NCBI GenBank assembly: GCA_017456495.1 | Contig: JAFTJI010000226.1 | Location: forward strand, 1 to 38,322 | From: Lentisphaeria bacterium | GTDB lineage: Bacteria; Verrucomicrobiota; Lentisphaeria; Victivallales; UBA1829 | DNA: 38,322 nucleotides | Reading direction: 5' to 3' | Position numbers and translations under genes: made by a program | Notes under the pieces: model-generated | Database searches by the model: none | What the model was told of the DNA's origin: nothing | Seen by the model: only the letters and a program-made list of their open reading frames with translations | Part shown: one piece after another, positions 8,464 to 17,629 of the stretch | Layout of the letters: every line of letters begins with the position of its first letter | Position numbering within the stretch: position 1 is the stretch's first letter

Positions 8464-10998
8464 TTATTTTCCCAGATCGCCCTTTCCGGCAAATTTGATG
8501 ATGGAATATTTTTCAACATCATGATTCTTGTTCAATGTCAATGAGGTTCCGGAATATTCCGCCGGCATGGTCATCTTGTTGGTCACAAGGTTTGCAAGCC
8601 AGCTGTCATATGCCTTTGGTACAGGGACATCCATTGCCGCAAAGGGAATGAAAAATTCTGCTGTCCAGCTGTTGTTCCGGACTTTTGTTTTCAACTGATA
8701 ACCTGCTGCAAGCCATTTTCCGTAAGGCATGGGAATCGGATTCAGAACAGCTTTGTTTTCAATGTGTTTCATGTAAGCATCAAAGACCAGATGGAAATAT
8801 TTCTCCTTTTTGAGTCCCGGTGCAAAGAACATTTCGACCGTATCGTTCCGCCACATGGCAGGGAAATTTGCTTCGGGCTTGTACGGCATGGTAATAAAGC
8901 CGTAAATTCCCTGTTTGTTCCAGACCAGGCGGATGTCTGCAGGATATTTGAACTTTTTGCCGGTTCCATTCGGACAGATCATTTTCATGGGCTTGATCTT
9001 GGTCCAAAGGGGTTCCGCTTCACCATCAACAACGATTTTTTCCTTTCTCAACAGCTGATAGACATTGTAGGTCACGCGTTCAAAGGAGTACCGGTTCCGG
9101 GTCCCCTGGAAAGCTCCGGGCCACAATTTCTTGTAGAGCTGGAAATGTTTCTTCGCGCGTTCATTGCCTGCGGGAAGAGCGGCTTCTGCCTGATTCAGCA
9201 GTTTTTCCATCTGGTTCACGACAGCAAGCGGAGGAAGGATATCGCCATCTTGCTGCTTGGAAGAGATGTCGATATAAGTTTTTTTCAGCAATCTCTGGAA
9301 CTGGATCAGGATATCAGCAGATTTCTTTCCGTAAAGGATGGTGAACATCTCATAAATCGCTGCATCGCAGTTGAAATCCGGGTTCCACATGGAGCGGTAC
9401 ATCACATATTTTGTGGGGAAGTGGTTCCAGAAATCATAGTGTCCTCCGTGGTCGAAAAATACCTGATCGCGCTGCTCGAGATTTCCCCATTTTTTGATGG
9501 ATTCTCCCATCATCTGTCCGATCATGGCACGGGAATAAACGTTGGTATTGTGGTTGTATGCCCAGATGGAACGGACAGGGTTGCCAGTTGCATTTTCCCA
9601 GTCTTTCAGCCCCTGTTCCACTTTTGCCCATTCAGCCTTGTTATGAACCAGACGGGGGAATGCACCTTCGCAATAACGGACTTCCACGTTTTTGGAGAGT
9701 TTCCATCTGGGGTCGCGGGAGGCGTGCTGGATATCGTAATACGCCATGACAGCCAGTTTCACGCCTGGGAGTTCCTGCTGCAGCCGCTTATCCAGATACT
9801 GCAGGAAACGGGCATAGACGTTGGCAAGAGGAGCCCCGCGTTTTTTATCGGCGTCGGTGACCAGGTTCAACTTTCTCACGACCGGGTCGATCTCCACATC
9901 CGCCAGAGTGATCCGGTGGTCAGTCACACCGAAAGAGACATACTGATTGTTTGCCCAGCTCCAGCCATCGTTGTCTTTTCCTTTGGATGCAAAATAACGT
10001 TTCCAGGAATCGATCAGAATATCCGCAAATTTCAGGTCGACCACATCGTAATAGGAGCCGACGAGTTCGTGGGGTTCGTAGTAGAAGTTTCCGTTGGGGG
10101 AACGGTAGAAGATCGTTTCCAGCTTGTCGGGATGCTTTTTGGCAAACTTTTTGTCATGGGGATCGTGTCCGCCGAAAGGAGGATTGACCTGTCCCATTCT
10201 CCAGCGGTTGTTCATCAGATCCGCCCACTTGATATTCAGAGAGTTCCCGAGATAGGGGATCCAATCTTCCACCCAGCCGGCTTTCCGGTAGGAATTTTTT
10301 GTAGAGGGAAGCATGGTGCAGTTGATGAAGAAGATCCCGTTTCTGCCGGGCAGACGCGGATAGTCATAATAGCGGAATGGGGTAAGAGTCAGATCCCTGA
10401 TTGCCGGGAAGATCGTTCCTGTTCCGGGCATATAGTAACGGATCCCCATGATGCGTTCCATGAAGTCATAACTGCCCCAAAGAGTTCCGCGGATGCCGCC
10501 TTTCATATCAAGAGGATCTTTGTTGTAGCTGGGATCAAGAGATGAATCCGTTCCGGCGATTACGACACCGCCGGGGAATGTAACGACTTCAAATCCTTCC
10601 TGTTTCAGCTTTTTCACATTCACATATTTAGCAGAGATCGGGTTATCTCCCACGGAGATCACGAACGGATATTTCTTTCTTGCCAGGGCGATCTGACTGC
10701 TGGGAAAAACTTCCGGCGTTTTCCCGGTACAGCTCTGGAACCCGGTTTTCAGTTCATCTACAGCATAAGAGATACTGCGGCTGCGAACGGCACCGGTCTC
10801 TCTGTCGAGGTCGGCAATGATCGCAAACTGCAGCTGACCGTTTTTCACCAGCTGGATCGGTGCATGTTTTTCCGCTTTCCGGATCTCTACAGGTGTCAGT
10901 GCGGGATTTTTCAGATCGTAAGCCTGAACATCCTGCAGCAGCAAACTTGCCGCGATAACCGCCGCAAAACTCATTACAGATTTTTTGAAAATGTTCAT
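8464..10998 (-). CDS. Secreted DUF4838 glycoside-hydrolase-like protein with CBM9-like C-terminus
   Basis: 844-aa exported protein with a signal peptide at 1-26. Residues about 55-200 resemble the N-terminal domain of alpha-glucuronidase-type enzymes (SVGDNP, GTLWGSYDFMERIMGIRYYMPGTGT). The middle is the DUF4838 barrel (about 200-590). The C-terminal about 170 residues (from VDGEAEPLWTKIKP) look like a family-9-type carbohydrate-binding domain. It probably acts on acidic or complex polysaccharide outside the cytoplasm. It lies 15 bp downstream of the GH30 gene, is co-transcribed with it, and is followed by a strong terminator. The large plus-strand frame opposite it is an antisense shadow. 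Confidence 0.8.
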   Translation of the reverse strand: MNIFKKSVMSFAAVIAASLLLQDVQAYDLKNPALTPVEIRKAEKHAPIQLVKNGQLQFAIIADLDRETGAVRSRSISYAVDELKTGFQSCTGKTPEVFPSSQIALARKKYPFVISVGDNPISAKYVNVKKLKQEGFEVVTFPGGVVIAGTDSSLDPSYNKDPLDMKGGIRGTLWGSYDFMERIMGIRYYMPGTGTIFPAIRDLTLTPFRYYDYPRLPGRNGIFFINCTMLPSTKNSYRKAGWVEDWIPYLGNSLNIKWADLMNNRWRMGQVNPPFGGHDPHDKKFAKKHPDKLETIFYRSPNGNFYYEPHELVGSYYDVVDLKFADILIDSWKRYFASKGKDNDGWSWANNQYVSFGVTDHRITLADVEIDPVVRKLNLVTDADKKRGAPLANVYARFLQYLDKRLQQELPGVKLAVMAYYDIQHASRDPRWKLSKNVEVRYCEGAFPRLVHNKAEWAKVEQGLKDWENATGNPVRSIWAYNHNTNVYSRAMIGQMMGESIKKWGNLEQRDQVFFDHGGHYDFWNHFPTKYVMYRSMWNPDFNCDAAIYEMFTILYGKKSADILIQFQRLLKKTYIDISSKQQDGDILPPLAVVNQMEKLLNQAEAALPAGNERAKKHFQLYKKLWPGAFQGTRNRYSFERVTYNVYQLLRKEKIVVDGEAEPLWTKIKPMKMICPNGTGKKFKYPADIRLVWNKQGIYGFITMPYKPEANFPAMWRNDTVEMFFAPGLKKEKYFHLVFDAYMKHIENKAVLNPIPMPYGKWLAAGYQLKTKVRNNSWTAEFFIPFAAMDVPVPKAYDSWLANLVTNKMTMPAEYSGTSLTLNKNHDVEKYSIIKFAGKGDLGK

Positions 10999-11013
10999 CT
11001 TGTTTCCTTGTTT

Positions 11014-12339
11014 TTAATTGAGTACGATGGTCGTCATGGTCTGTTCCGGCAAATAAATTTTCAGATATTCGCCCTTGTATTTGAACTGAATGGAGGAGAA
11101 TTTATCCGCGCCGTTTCCGACGACAGCGACAACAGAACCGTCGGGATTCCGTGCCAGCAGACAATCCACCATGGGTTCCTGCGGGAAGTTCATGGGACAG
11201 GAGAGAACTTCCGCCCCGCGTTTCAGGTATGGAGCATAATGTTTGAACGCGTGATACTGGATGCTGGGGGTGATCTCACCGGTTCTTGAGTGGACTTCCA
11301 CCAGTCCGGCACACTTGAAGTTGCCCAGATTCGGACTGCCGTTTTCGTCAAGCGCATAGTTCCAGCCCACAAATGAGGAACAGCCGTTGTTCAGTGCGCC
11401 AGTGATCGTCCGGGACCACCAGAGGAGATGACTTTCCGCTGAATTTTTCTTGTAGTTCGGACCCTTTTCTGTCAGCTGGAAGGCAAGATCCGGATATTTT
11501 TCACGGATCGGATTCATCATTGTCGGAAAACCGTCATAAGGATGCCATGCAACGGAATCGACATTCGCAGCGACTTCCGGATCGGAGAGCATGTAAAGCA
11601 CCCGTTTCCAGCCCTGATAGTTGTGGTCATAGAGCCACATTTTCGTATCAAGTCCGGCAGCTTTCAGGCGGGACGGCAGGAGGTGTCCCACCAGTTCCAT
11701 TTCAAAATCCGGGTGGAGCTGAGACTGTGGCATACATCCCCGCTGATCGGTGTCGGGTTCATTCTGCATGGTCATGGCATCAATATGGATCCCGGCTTCC
11801 TGATATGCCTGAAGATAGTTTACCAGATAATCCGCGAACACCGGAAGATATTTTGCCCGCATGTACCCGCCGCACATGCTGCCGCCGGTCTTCATCCATC
11901 CCGGCGGGCTCCACGGAGAGCTGAACAGAAAGAGATCCGGACGGATCGCCTGTGCTTCTTTCACAATGGGGATGATATATTTCTTATCGTGGTCAATGGA
12001 AAAATCTTTCAGTTCCGGATCTTCTTTTTCGTGATAAGAATAAACCTTTGTGGAGTAATCGCTTGCACCGATATTCAGACGTCCGATGGAGAGATTCAGA
12101 CCGTCTTCGGAGAAGAGATCCTGAAACAATGCTTTACGCCGTTCCGGATCGACTTTCTGAAACATATAACATGCGGCATCGGTGAACGAAGCACCGAACC
12201 CGAGTATTTTGTGAGAAACTTTTGCCTGATCCACATCCACGCAGGGGGAATCATAATAAATGTTAGGGCTGAACGGCTGGTTTTCCATTTCATAGGCAAA
12301 CCCGCTTTCATCACTGCGCAGCATTTTGACTCGATCCAT
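11014..12339 (-). CDS. Glycoside hydrolase family 30 (glucosylceramidase-like beta-glycosidase)
   Basis: 441-aa retaining beta-glycosidase of clan GH-A. GFGASFTDAA (47-56) opens the barrel, SPWSPPGWMK lies at 141-150, the acid/base Glu194 is in MQNEPD, and the nucleophile Glu291 is in LTEKG. The C-terminal beta-domain ends SSIQFKYKGEYLKIYLPEQTMTTIVLN. There is no signal peptide, so it probably acts in the cytoplasm on imported oligosaccharides, in contrast to the exported DUF4838 partner downstream. AAGGA precedes the ATG by about 9 nt. Substrate could be a beta-glucoside or beta-xyloside; the family assignment is strong. Confidence 0.9.
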   Translation of the reverse strand: MDRVKMLRSDESGFAYEMENQPFSPNIYYDSPCVDVDQAKVSHKILGFGASFTDAACYMFQKVDPERRKALFQDLFSEDGLNLSIGRLNIGASDYSTKVYSYHEKEDPELKDFSIDHDKKYIIPIVKEAQAIRPDLFLFSSPWSPPGWMKTGGSMCGGYMRAKYLPVFADYLVNYLQAYQEAGIHIDAMTMQNEPDTDQRGCMPQSQLHPDFEMELVGHLLPSRLKAAGLDTKMWLYDHNYQGWKRVLYMLSDPEVAANVDSVAWHPYDGFPTMMNPIREKYPDLAFQLTEKGPNYKKNSAESHLLWWSRTITGALNNGCSSFVGWNYALDENGSPNLGNFKCAGLVEVHSRTGEITPSIQYHAFKHYAPYLKRGAEVLSCPMNFPQEPMVDCLLARNPDGSVVAVVGNGADKFSSIQFKYKGEYLKIYLPEQTMTTIVLN

Positions 12340-12363
12340 AAATATTATCCTTTCCTGGTTATT

Positions 12364-12915
12364 TCAATCAATCTTCATCAGGTGAAAACAGAGTGCATTC
12401 AGAACCAATCCGTGCCGGATCTCCCCGGAAGAGATCATCTCACGGATCACGTCAAGGGAAACTTCTTCTGTCTCAATACATTCCGTATCTTCCAACAGCG
12501 GTTCTGAAATCTTCTTCACATTGTCGATCTGAACGGTAAAGCAGATATTTCCCTGAATTGCCGGATTGGGGGTGACTTTTCCGATGATCCTGGGATTTTC
12601 TCCGGCGTATCCGGTCTCTTCCAGAAGTTCCCGTGCTGCCGCATGTTCGGGGGAGGGATCCGACGGATCAATACATCCGCCGGGGATCTCCACTTCCTCC
12701 CGCATGGTTCCGGGGCGGAACTGGCGGATCAACAGAATCTTTCCTTCGGGAGTCCGGGCGATCACATTCACCCAGTTCCAGGAGGAAAGCGTGATAAAGT
12801 CGATTTCCGCATCTGTTCTGAGACATTTGAATTTTTCAGAACAGACGGCAAAGATCTTTGTCCGGAAGATCTCTTGTTTCTTTTCCACCGATTTCCATTG
12901 ATCCGCAGAGCTCAC
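12364..12915 (-). CDS. Nudix hydrolase, ADP-ribose pyrophosphatase-like
   Basis: 183-aa Nudix enzyme, likely cleaving ADP-ribose or a related nucleoside diphosphate derivative. The Nudix box runs from GG at 79-80 through REL (95-97) and EETGY (99-103). The first acidic position is Asp in place of the usual Glu, and the spacing is one residue longer than the consensus. EVEIPGGCIDP is typical of the ADP-ribose subgroup. The start is GTG, with an SD (GGAG) lying inside the last codons of the Na/Pi cotransporter gene, so the two are translationally linked. The GH30 gene follows after 24 bp. Confidence 0.85.
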   Translation of the reverse strand: MSSADQWKSVEKKQEIFRTKIFAVCSEKFKCLRTDAEIDFITLSSWNWVNVIARTPEGKILLIRQFRPGTMREEVEIPGGCIDPSDPSPEHAAARELLEETGYAGENPRIIGKVTPNPAIQGNICFTVQIDNVKKISEPLLEDTECIETEEVSLDVIREMISSGEIRHGLVLNALCFHLMKID

Positions 12916-12918
12916 AGG

Positions 12919-15549
12919 TTACTCCATTTCCACATAGTGTTCCTGGATCTTCGGGGTACGCATTGCAATATTTGCAAGGTGGTCGCCCAGTTTTTCCAGT
13001 TCCCACAGCATTTCAACAAAGATAACGTTGGTTTCGACCGCGCATTTTCCGGCATCGCGGCGTTTGACATGATCGTTTTCATACTGACGCGCAAGCTGGT
13101 TGATCTCACGTTTATTTTCCAGAGCTTCACTGGGAACTTCGATCTCTGCATCGTCTTCCGCCGGAACAGGAAGTTCCAGTTCCTCTTCGTCGATATCTGC
13201 CATCAGTTCGGAAAGATCTTTCTTGCGGGTGTAGTTCTTTTCATACTTCTTTGCAAGTTTATTCACTTTCTTTTCACTTTCCAGAGCATCATGAACATTG
13301 CCTTTGTCGGAAGACGAGGCAAGGGCGAGCATAACACTGTTTGCCTGGGCATCGAGCACCGACCACAGTTTGTTCAAATCCTGGATCGCAACATCTGAAA
13401 GTTTCCGTCCGGTCTTGTGGAGACGCTTTGTCAGCTTCAGGATATTATCTGTATGGTCAGCGATCCGTTCGGCATCATTGGTACAGTGCATGAGCAGCGG
13501 GATGATCGCGGACTGATGATGAGTCAGCGGACGGCGCGTAATGCGGACAAGGTAGTTGGTCAACTCTGCCTGCAAGTCGTCGATCTTCTCTTCCTGTTCA
13601 TCCAACTTTTCTGTTGATTCCGTATCAATTTCCCCTTTCATGAAGTGCTGATTGACAGCTTCATCCACCATGACCCAGGCATCTTTGACCATGCTGCGCA
13701 GCACGTTGACCACCTGTTCGATAGCGATGGAAGGGGTTTTCAGCAGGTGGGGTTCCAGTCTCTGGATCTTGACAGGTTCCCGCAGCGGCAGGATCATTTC
13801 ACAGAGTTTTGTAAAGATTCCGGCAAACGGAGTCAGAAGGACCACTGCAAAGATGTTGAAGAACGTATGCGCCATAGCGATATTGCGCTCGATATTCTGA
13901 GGATGAGCCGCAAACGCATTGCCCGGTGTGATCCAGTTGATGAAGTACAGGAAGCAGGGCTGCCGCGCGGGTCCGTAAGGAATGTAGAACAGCACAATCA
14001 TGACCAGCGTTCCGATCACGTTAAAGAGCATGTGCGCCAGAGCCGCCTGCTTCGCCACCCGGTTGGCTGTCAATGCCGCAAGAAACGCAGTGATCGTTGT
14101 ACCGATGTTGGTTCCCAGCAGAAGCGGAACCGCTGTATAGAAGTTGATCAATCCTCCGGCAGCGAGTGCAATGATAATACCGATCGCCGCAGAGCTGGAC
14201 TGGATCACAAATGTTGCCAGAGCCCCAATCAGAATCGTTCCCAGAACTGCACCGACAGGCATCAGACCGCCCGGTTCCGGCGCACAGTCAAAGGAGCGGA
14301 ACAGATTCACAAAGGACGGAAATTCACCAAGCAGTTTCATTTCGCTGCTCATCAGGTTCATACCGAAGAAGAGCAAACCGAAACCGAGGATCGTTTCACC
14401 CCAACCTTTGATGATCCGCTTCTTGGCAAGCATCACCAGGAAACCGACCGCAACCGCAGGAAGCGCAACCTCCGCCAGATCGAATGCAACCAGCTGACCG
14501 GTTACAGTCGTACCGATGTTCGCCCCGAAAATCAGACCGATGGATTGGCGGAGCGTCAGCAAACCGGCGTTGATGAACCCGATGACCATGACAGTTGTCG
14601 CGCTGGAGGACTGGATGATCGCCGTCACAACCGCTCCGGCAAGGACTGCAACAGTCGTCCGTTTGGAGAAAAACTGAAGGATTTTCTTCATATTTTCCCC
14701 GGCGATTTTCAGGAGACCATCTCCCATCAGTTTCATCCCGAACAGGAAGAATGCCAAACCGCCGATCAGCGTGAGAACAACAGAAAGACGGTCGATCCCA
14801 AGCTGTTTTACTTTCTGGGTGCGGATAAAATACTTATTGTCAGGATCCGCAACTTCCACGCCAATGGTATAAACTCCGGTACTTTTTCCGAGTTTGATTT
14901 CAGAAGATGCAACACCTTTTTCATCAGTTTTCACCACAGCGGAACCGACAGACGCAGAATTTTTCCGTTCCGGGCTGTCTGTGATTGTAAAATAGACCGG
15001 CACACCGACAGCCGGTTTTCCATTTTGGTCGACAAGTCTGATAGAAACCGGTTTTGCCAGTTTTTCCCCTGCGATCCCTTCCTGATTTCCGCCTTCCAGT
15101 TTTGCACCGATAACAAAACGGATCTCCTGGCTGATCTCAGACCCTTCCGGGATGATCGTAAGGTATTTATCCCCGATGCTCTTTCCGGCTTTCACTTTGA
15201 AAGAGATCATCCCGCCGTTGTCGCTGACCAGTTTCTGATCCGTAATGGTCAATCCGGGACCTGGAACGACTTTGACTTTTTTCCCTGCAACGGGGACCGG
15301 CTTAGCTTCTCCTCCGAAGACACTTCTTCCCGGCGGGCTGTACAACTCAATAATGATTTCCTTGCTGAAATCCTCCCCCGGCAGAGCCAGCTGATTTTCC
15401 CCCTGAATGATTTTCAGAGAACCTACATTTGTTTCCTTGCTTTTCTCTCCGCACGCAGTGGAGAGAAGCAACAGTCCCGCTAATAAGGATGTTGAGAGAA
15501 TGCGGGGCATCAGGTTCATAGAGTTTTTCCCTTTCTTTGTTAAACTCAT
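12919..15549 (-). CDS. Na/Pi cotransporter family protein with lipobox, Ig-like N-terminus and PhoU-like tail
   Basis: 876-aa inner-membrane protein. It opens with a lipoprotein-type signal (LLLLSTAC, Cys33), then two Ig-like/Big-type extracytoplasmic domains (about 40-245). The Na/Pi-cotransporter core follows with duplicated motifs: QSSSATT (313-319) with GANIGTT (342-348), and QSSSA (450-454) with GTNIGTT (479-485). A cytoplasmic PhoU-like domain (about 605-870) has DHTDNI and DHLANI helices; within it a 22-residue segment is repeated (about 758-778, 811-831) around an acidic linker. The ATG at 15549 overlaps the preceding gene (ATGA); an ATG at 15519 with a GGGA site is an alternative start. 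It probably imports phosphate; sodium coupling is inferred from the family. Confidence 0.85.
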   Translation of the reverse strand: MSLTKKGKNSMNLMPRILSTSLLAGLLLLSTACGEKSKETNVGSLKIIQGENQLALPGEDFSKEIIIELYSPPGRSVFGGEAKPVPVAGKKVKVVPGPGLTITDQKLVSDNGGMISFKVKAGKSIGDKYLTIIPEGSEISQEIRFVIGAKLEGGNQEGIAGEKLAKPVSIRLVDQNGKPAVGVPVYFTITDSPERKNSASVGSAVVKTDEKGVASSEIKLGKSTGVYTIGVEVADPDNKYFIRTQKVKQLGIDRLSVVLTLIGGLAFFLFGMKLMGDGLLKIAGENMKKILQFFSKRTTVAVLAGAVVTAIIQSSSATTVMVIGFINAGLLTLRQSIGLIFGANIGTTVTGQLVAFDLAEVALPAVAVGFLVMLAKKRIIKGWGETILGFGLLFFGMNLMSSEMKLLGEFPSFVNLFRSFDCAPEPGGLMPVGAVLGTILIGALATFVIQSSSAAIGIIIALAAGGLINFYTAVPLLLGTNIGTTITAFLAALTANRVAKQAALAHMLFNVIGTLVMIVLFYIPYGPARQPCFLYFINWITPGNAFAAHPQNIERNIAMAHTFFNIFAVVLLTPFAGIFTKLCEMILPLREPVKIQRLEPHLLKTPSIAIEQVVNVLRSMVKDAWVMVDEAVNQHFMKGEIDTESTEKLDEQEEKIDDLQAELTNYLVRITRRPLTHHQSAIIPLLMHCTNDAERIADHTDNILKLTKRLHKTGRKLSDVAIQDLNKLWSVLDAQANSVMLALASSSDKGNVHDALESEKKVNKLAKKYEKNYTRKKDLSELMADIDEEELELPVPAEDDAEIEVPSEALENKREINQLARQYENDHVKRRDAGKCAVETNVIFVEMLWELEKLGDHLANIAMRTPKIQEHYVEME

Positions 15550-16319
15550 ATTTTTTTCGCATACTGCGAATTCGGATATTGCTTTTTCAATATGGCTGCA
15601 AATTGCTTCCAGCGATTATCTTTCATCTCTTTTAATAAAATAGTCACTTTGTAAAGGAGTTCCGGTCTCCGTTTGTGTTCCAGCACGAGATAGCAGGCTT
15701 GAAGATAGTTCCTGACAGCTTTCTTTTTGTCGTTCTGAAGCAGAGCAATGTCTCCTTTCCGTTCAAAGGAAAAGAAAACAATGTTATTATCTCCGGAGGC
15801 AAGCAGAGACTCTGCCTGAATTGCCGCTGATTTATATTTTTTTGCTTTGATAAGCAGATCAACATAGAACAGTTTCGCGACGGTGATATCATTCTTCAGA
15901 TTGGCATCCGGAGACGTATCACTCATAATCAATTCAAGCTCTTTCAAAGCTTCATTCAGCTTGCCGAGTTTATCCAGCGCACGCGCTCTGCCGATCAGAC
16001 AGTAGATCCCCCAGCCGAGATTTTTATAGTTCCGGTACTCAATTTGATACATTTTCTCCGCTTTGACAAAATTTCCGTTTTTCAGGAACTTGTCGGCAGC
16101 AGAGATCGCCGCAGGTTTGGGAACTCTGGCATAATCGTATGAAAATTCCGGCGCGGTCCAACGTTTTCCATTCAGAGTATAACTGATGGAACCATCTGCA
16201 TTTGCGGTAAGGTCCTTGACGTTCAAAACCTGCTTTTTTCCGGTGAGCTTTACGATTTGCTGCGCGTTGACCCCGGCAAAGACGGTCAGAACCATTACTG
16301 TAAGGATCAGCTTCATCAT
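15546..16319 (-). CDS. Exported TPR-like protein of unknown function
   Basis: 257 aa with a signal peptide (1-19, cleavage near VNA-QQ). Residues 20-70 are strand-rich. From about 75 onward there are helical pairs in a TPR-like pattern (AADKFLKNGNFVKAEKMYQIEYRNYKNLGWGIYCLIGRARALDKLGKLNEALKELE is the clearest stretch, at about 75-130). It probably scaffolds protein interactions in the periplasm. It is translationally coupled to the Na/Pi cotransporter gene (4-bp overlap), so a role together with that transporter is possible but unproven. Confidence 0.75.
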   Translation of the reverse strand: MMKLILTVMVLTVFAGVNAQQIVKLTGKKQVLNVKDLTANADGSISYTLNGKRWTAPEFSYDYARVPKPAAISAADKFLKNGNFVKAEKMYQIEYRNYKNLGWGIYCLIGRARALDKLGKLNEALKELELIMSDTSPDANLKNDITVAKLFYVDLLIKAKKYKSAAIQAESLLASGDNNIVFFSFERKGDIALLQNDKKKAVRNYLQACYLVLEHKRRPELLYKVTILLKEMKDNRWKQFAAILKKQYPNSQYAKKI

Positions 16320-16328
16320 CGGGGCACC

Positions 16329-17627
16329 TCAGCAGTTGGTGATCATCCGGAGTGCGCGGATCAGAGAGCCGTTGACGTCGATCTTTTTCCGTTCGCGAAC
16401 CGCCATGGGGATGGGCACATGGGTGAAAGATTCGTTCCAGTGACCGACGACCATATCCGTGCAGCCTGCCATTGCGGCGTGAACAGCATTCTGTCCGAGC
16501 AGCAGACAGAACACGGCATCTGTTCCGTTGGCAGGGATCCCGCGGATCGTATAAGTCGGGTCAAAATATTTGATCGTGGCTTCGATCCCTACTTTTTTCG
16601 AATACTCTTTGATCTTATCTTTCAGGAACAATCCGATATTCTGATGGAGAACATTTCCGGATTTATCCTTTTCCCGGTTCCCCTGGATCAGTTCCTGTCC
16701 GGCTCCTTCCGCAACGATCACAACAGCATGGTGTCTCCGCTGAAGCCGGTCAAAGAGTTTCGGCAGAAACGCATTTTCGCCTTCTTCCAGATTGAACTTT
16801 ACTTCCGGGATCAGACAGAAGTTTGCGTGTGTATTCGCCAGCGCGGCATAAGCAGCAATGAATCCGGAATCTCTGCCCATCACATGGATCAGACCGACTC
16901 CGTTGTAAGCTCCTTTTGCTTCACAGTGAGCAACCGTGATGATGGGGTTCGTTGCATAAACCGCTGTTTCGAACCCGAATGTCTTATCCATACAGGAGAT
17001 ATCGTTGTCGATGGTTTTGGGAACGCCTATGATACTGATGTTCAGCTGATGTTTTTTTGCTGCGACTGCAAGATCATGAGCTGCCCGGAGCGTGCCGTCT
17101 CCGCCAATACAGAACAGAAGATTGATATCCATTCGGACAAGTGTTTCCAGCATGACTTCCGTATCCTGCGCCCCGCGGGAGGAGGCAAGGATCGTTCCGC
17201 CGCTCTCATGAATATCGTCAACAGTCGTTTCATCAAGGATCAGCGGTTCATGTCCGCAGGCGGGATTCAAACCGGCATAACCGTAACGGATCCCGTAGAC
17301 GACAGGCACATGGTACTGGCGTTTCAGCGTGAGCGTGATACTTTTGATCACATCGTTCAGTCCGGGACAGAGCCCGCCGGCGGTCAGGATTGCCGCCTTG
17401 CACCATGCAGGATCGTGATAGATCTTTTCCCGGGGACCGGCTTTTTCCATGGCAAAGACTTTGTTATGTTCCAGAAAACGTTCTTTCATGATGGAAAAGT
17501 CGCGGTCATACAGGATTTTTGCATCATCCGGGATGAAATTCGCACTTTTCAAAGGCGAATTGAATTTTCTTTCGCCAAGATGTTCGATTTGAAAAATATC
17601 GGGTTCTGTTAAAGGTCCGTTCGGCAT
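16329..17627 (-). CDS. 6-phosphofructokinase, group III-like, probably ATP-dependent
   Basis: 432-aa enzyme of the PfkA superfamily phosphorylating fructose 6-phosphate in glycolysis. Visible motifs: GGLCPG (84-89), GGDGT (175-179), PKTIDND (203-209) and MGRDSGF. Gly in GGDGT is the state found in ATP users, while the Lys of PKTIDND is the state classically seen in PPi-dependent enzymes; this combination is known in longer group-III-type PFKs. The start chosen is the ATG at 17627 (AAGGA, 9-nt spacing) rather than the TTG at 17633 that overlaps the upstream stop. It directly follows the pseudouridine synthase gene. Confidence 0.9.
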   Translation of the reverse strand: MPNGPLTEPDIFQIEHLGERKFNSPLKSANFIPDDAKILYDRDFSIMKERFLEHNKVFAMEKAGPREKIYHDPAWCKAAILTAGGLCPGLNDVIKSITLTLKRQYHVPVVYGIRYGYAGLNPACGHEPLILDETTVDDIHESGGTILASSRGAQDTEVMLETLVRMDINLLFCIGGDGTLRAAHDLAVAAKKHQLNISIIGVPKTIDNDISCMDKTFGFETAVYATNPIITVAHCEAKGAYNGVGLIHVMGRDSGFIAAYAALANTHANFCLIPEVKFNLEEGENAFLPKLFDRLQRRHHAVVIVAEGAGQELIQGNREKDKSGNVLHQNIGLFLKDKIKEYSKKVGIEATIKYFDPTYTIRGIPANGTDAVFCLLLGQNAVHAAMAGCTDMVVGHWNESFTHVPIPMAVRERKKIDVNGSLIRALRMITNC

Positions 17628-17629
17628 AT

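Noticed and set aside
8764..10545. 593-aa plus-strand open frame opposite the DUF4838 gene
   Set aside because: Antisense shadow: the minus frame has a signal peptide, family motifs, SD and terminator, while the plus frame has none.
13645..15483. 612-aa plus-strand open frame opposite the Na/Pi cotransporter
   Set aside because: Composition (many His, Gln, Arg, Asp) is that of an antisense reading of membrane-helix codons; no start signals or motifs.
16257..17612. 451-aa plus-strand open frame opposite the phosphofructokinase
   Set aside because: Complete overlap with a well-supported enzyme gene; no domain recognisable.
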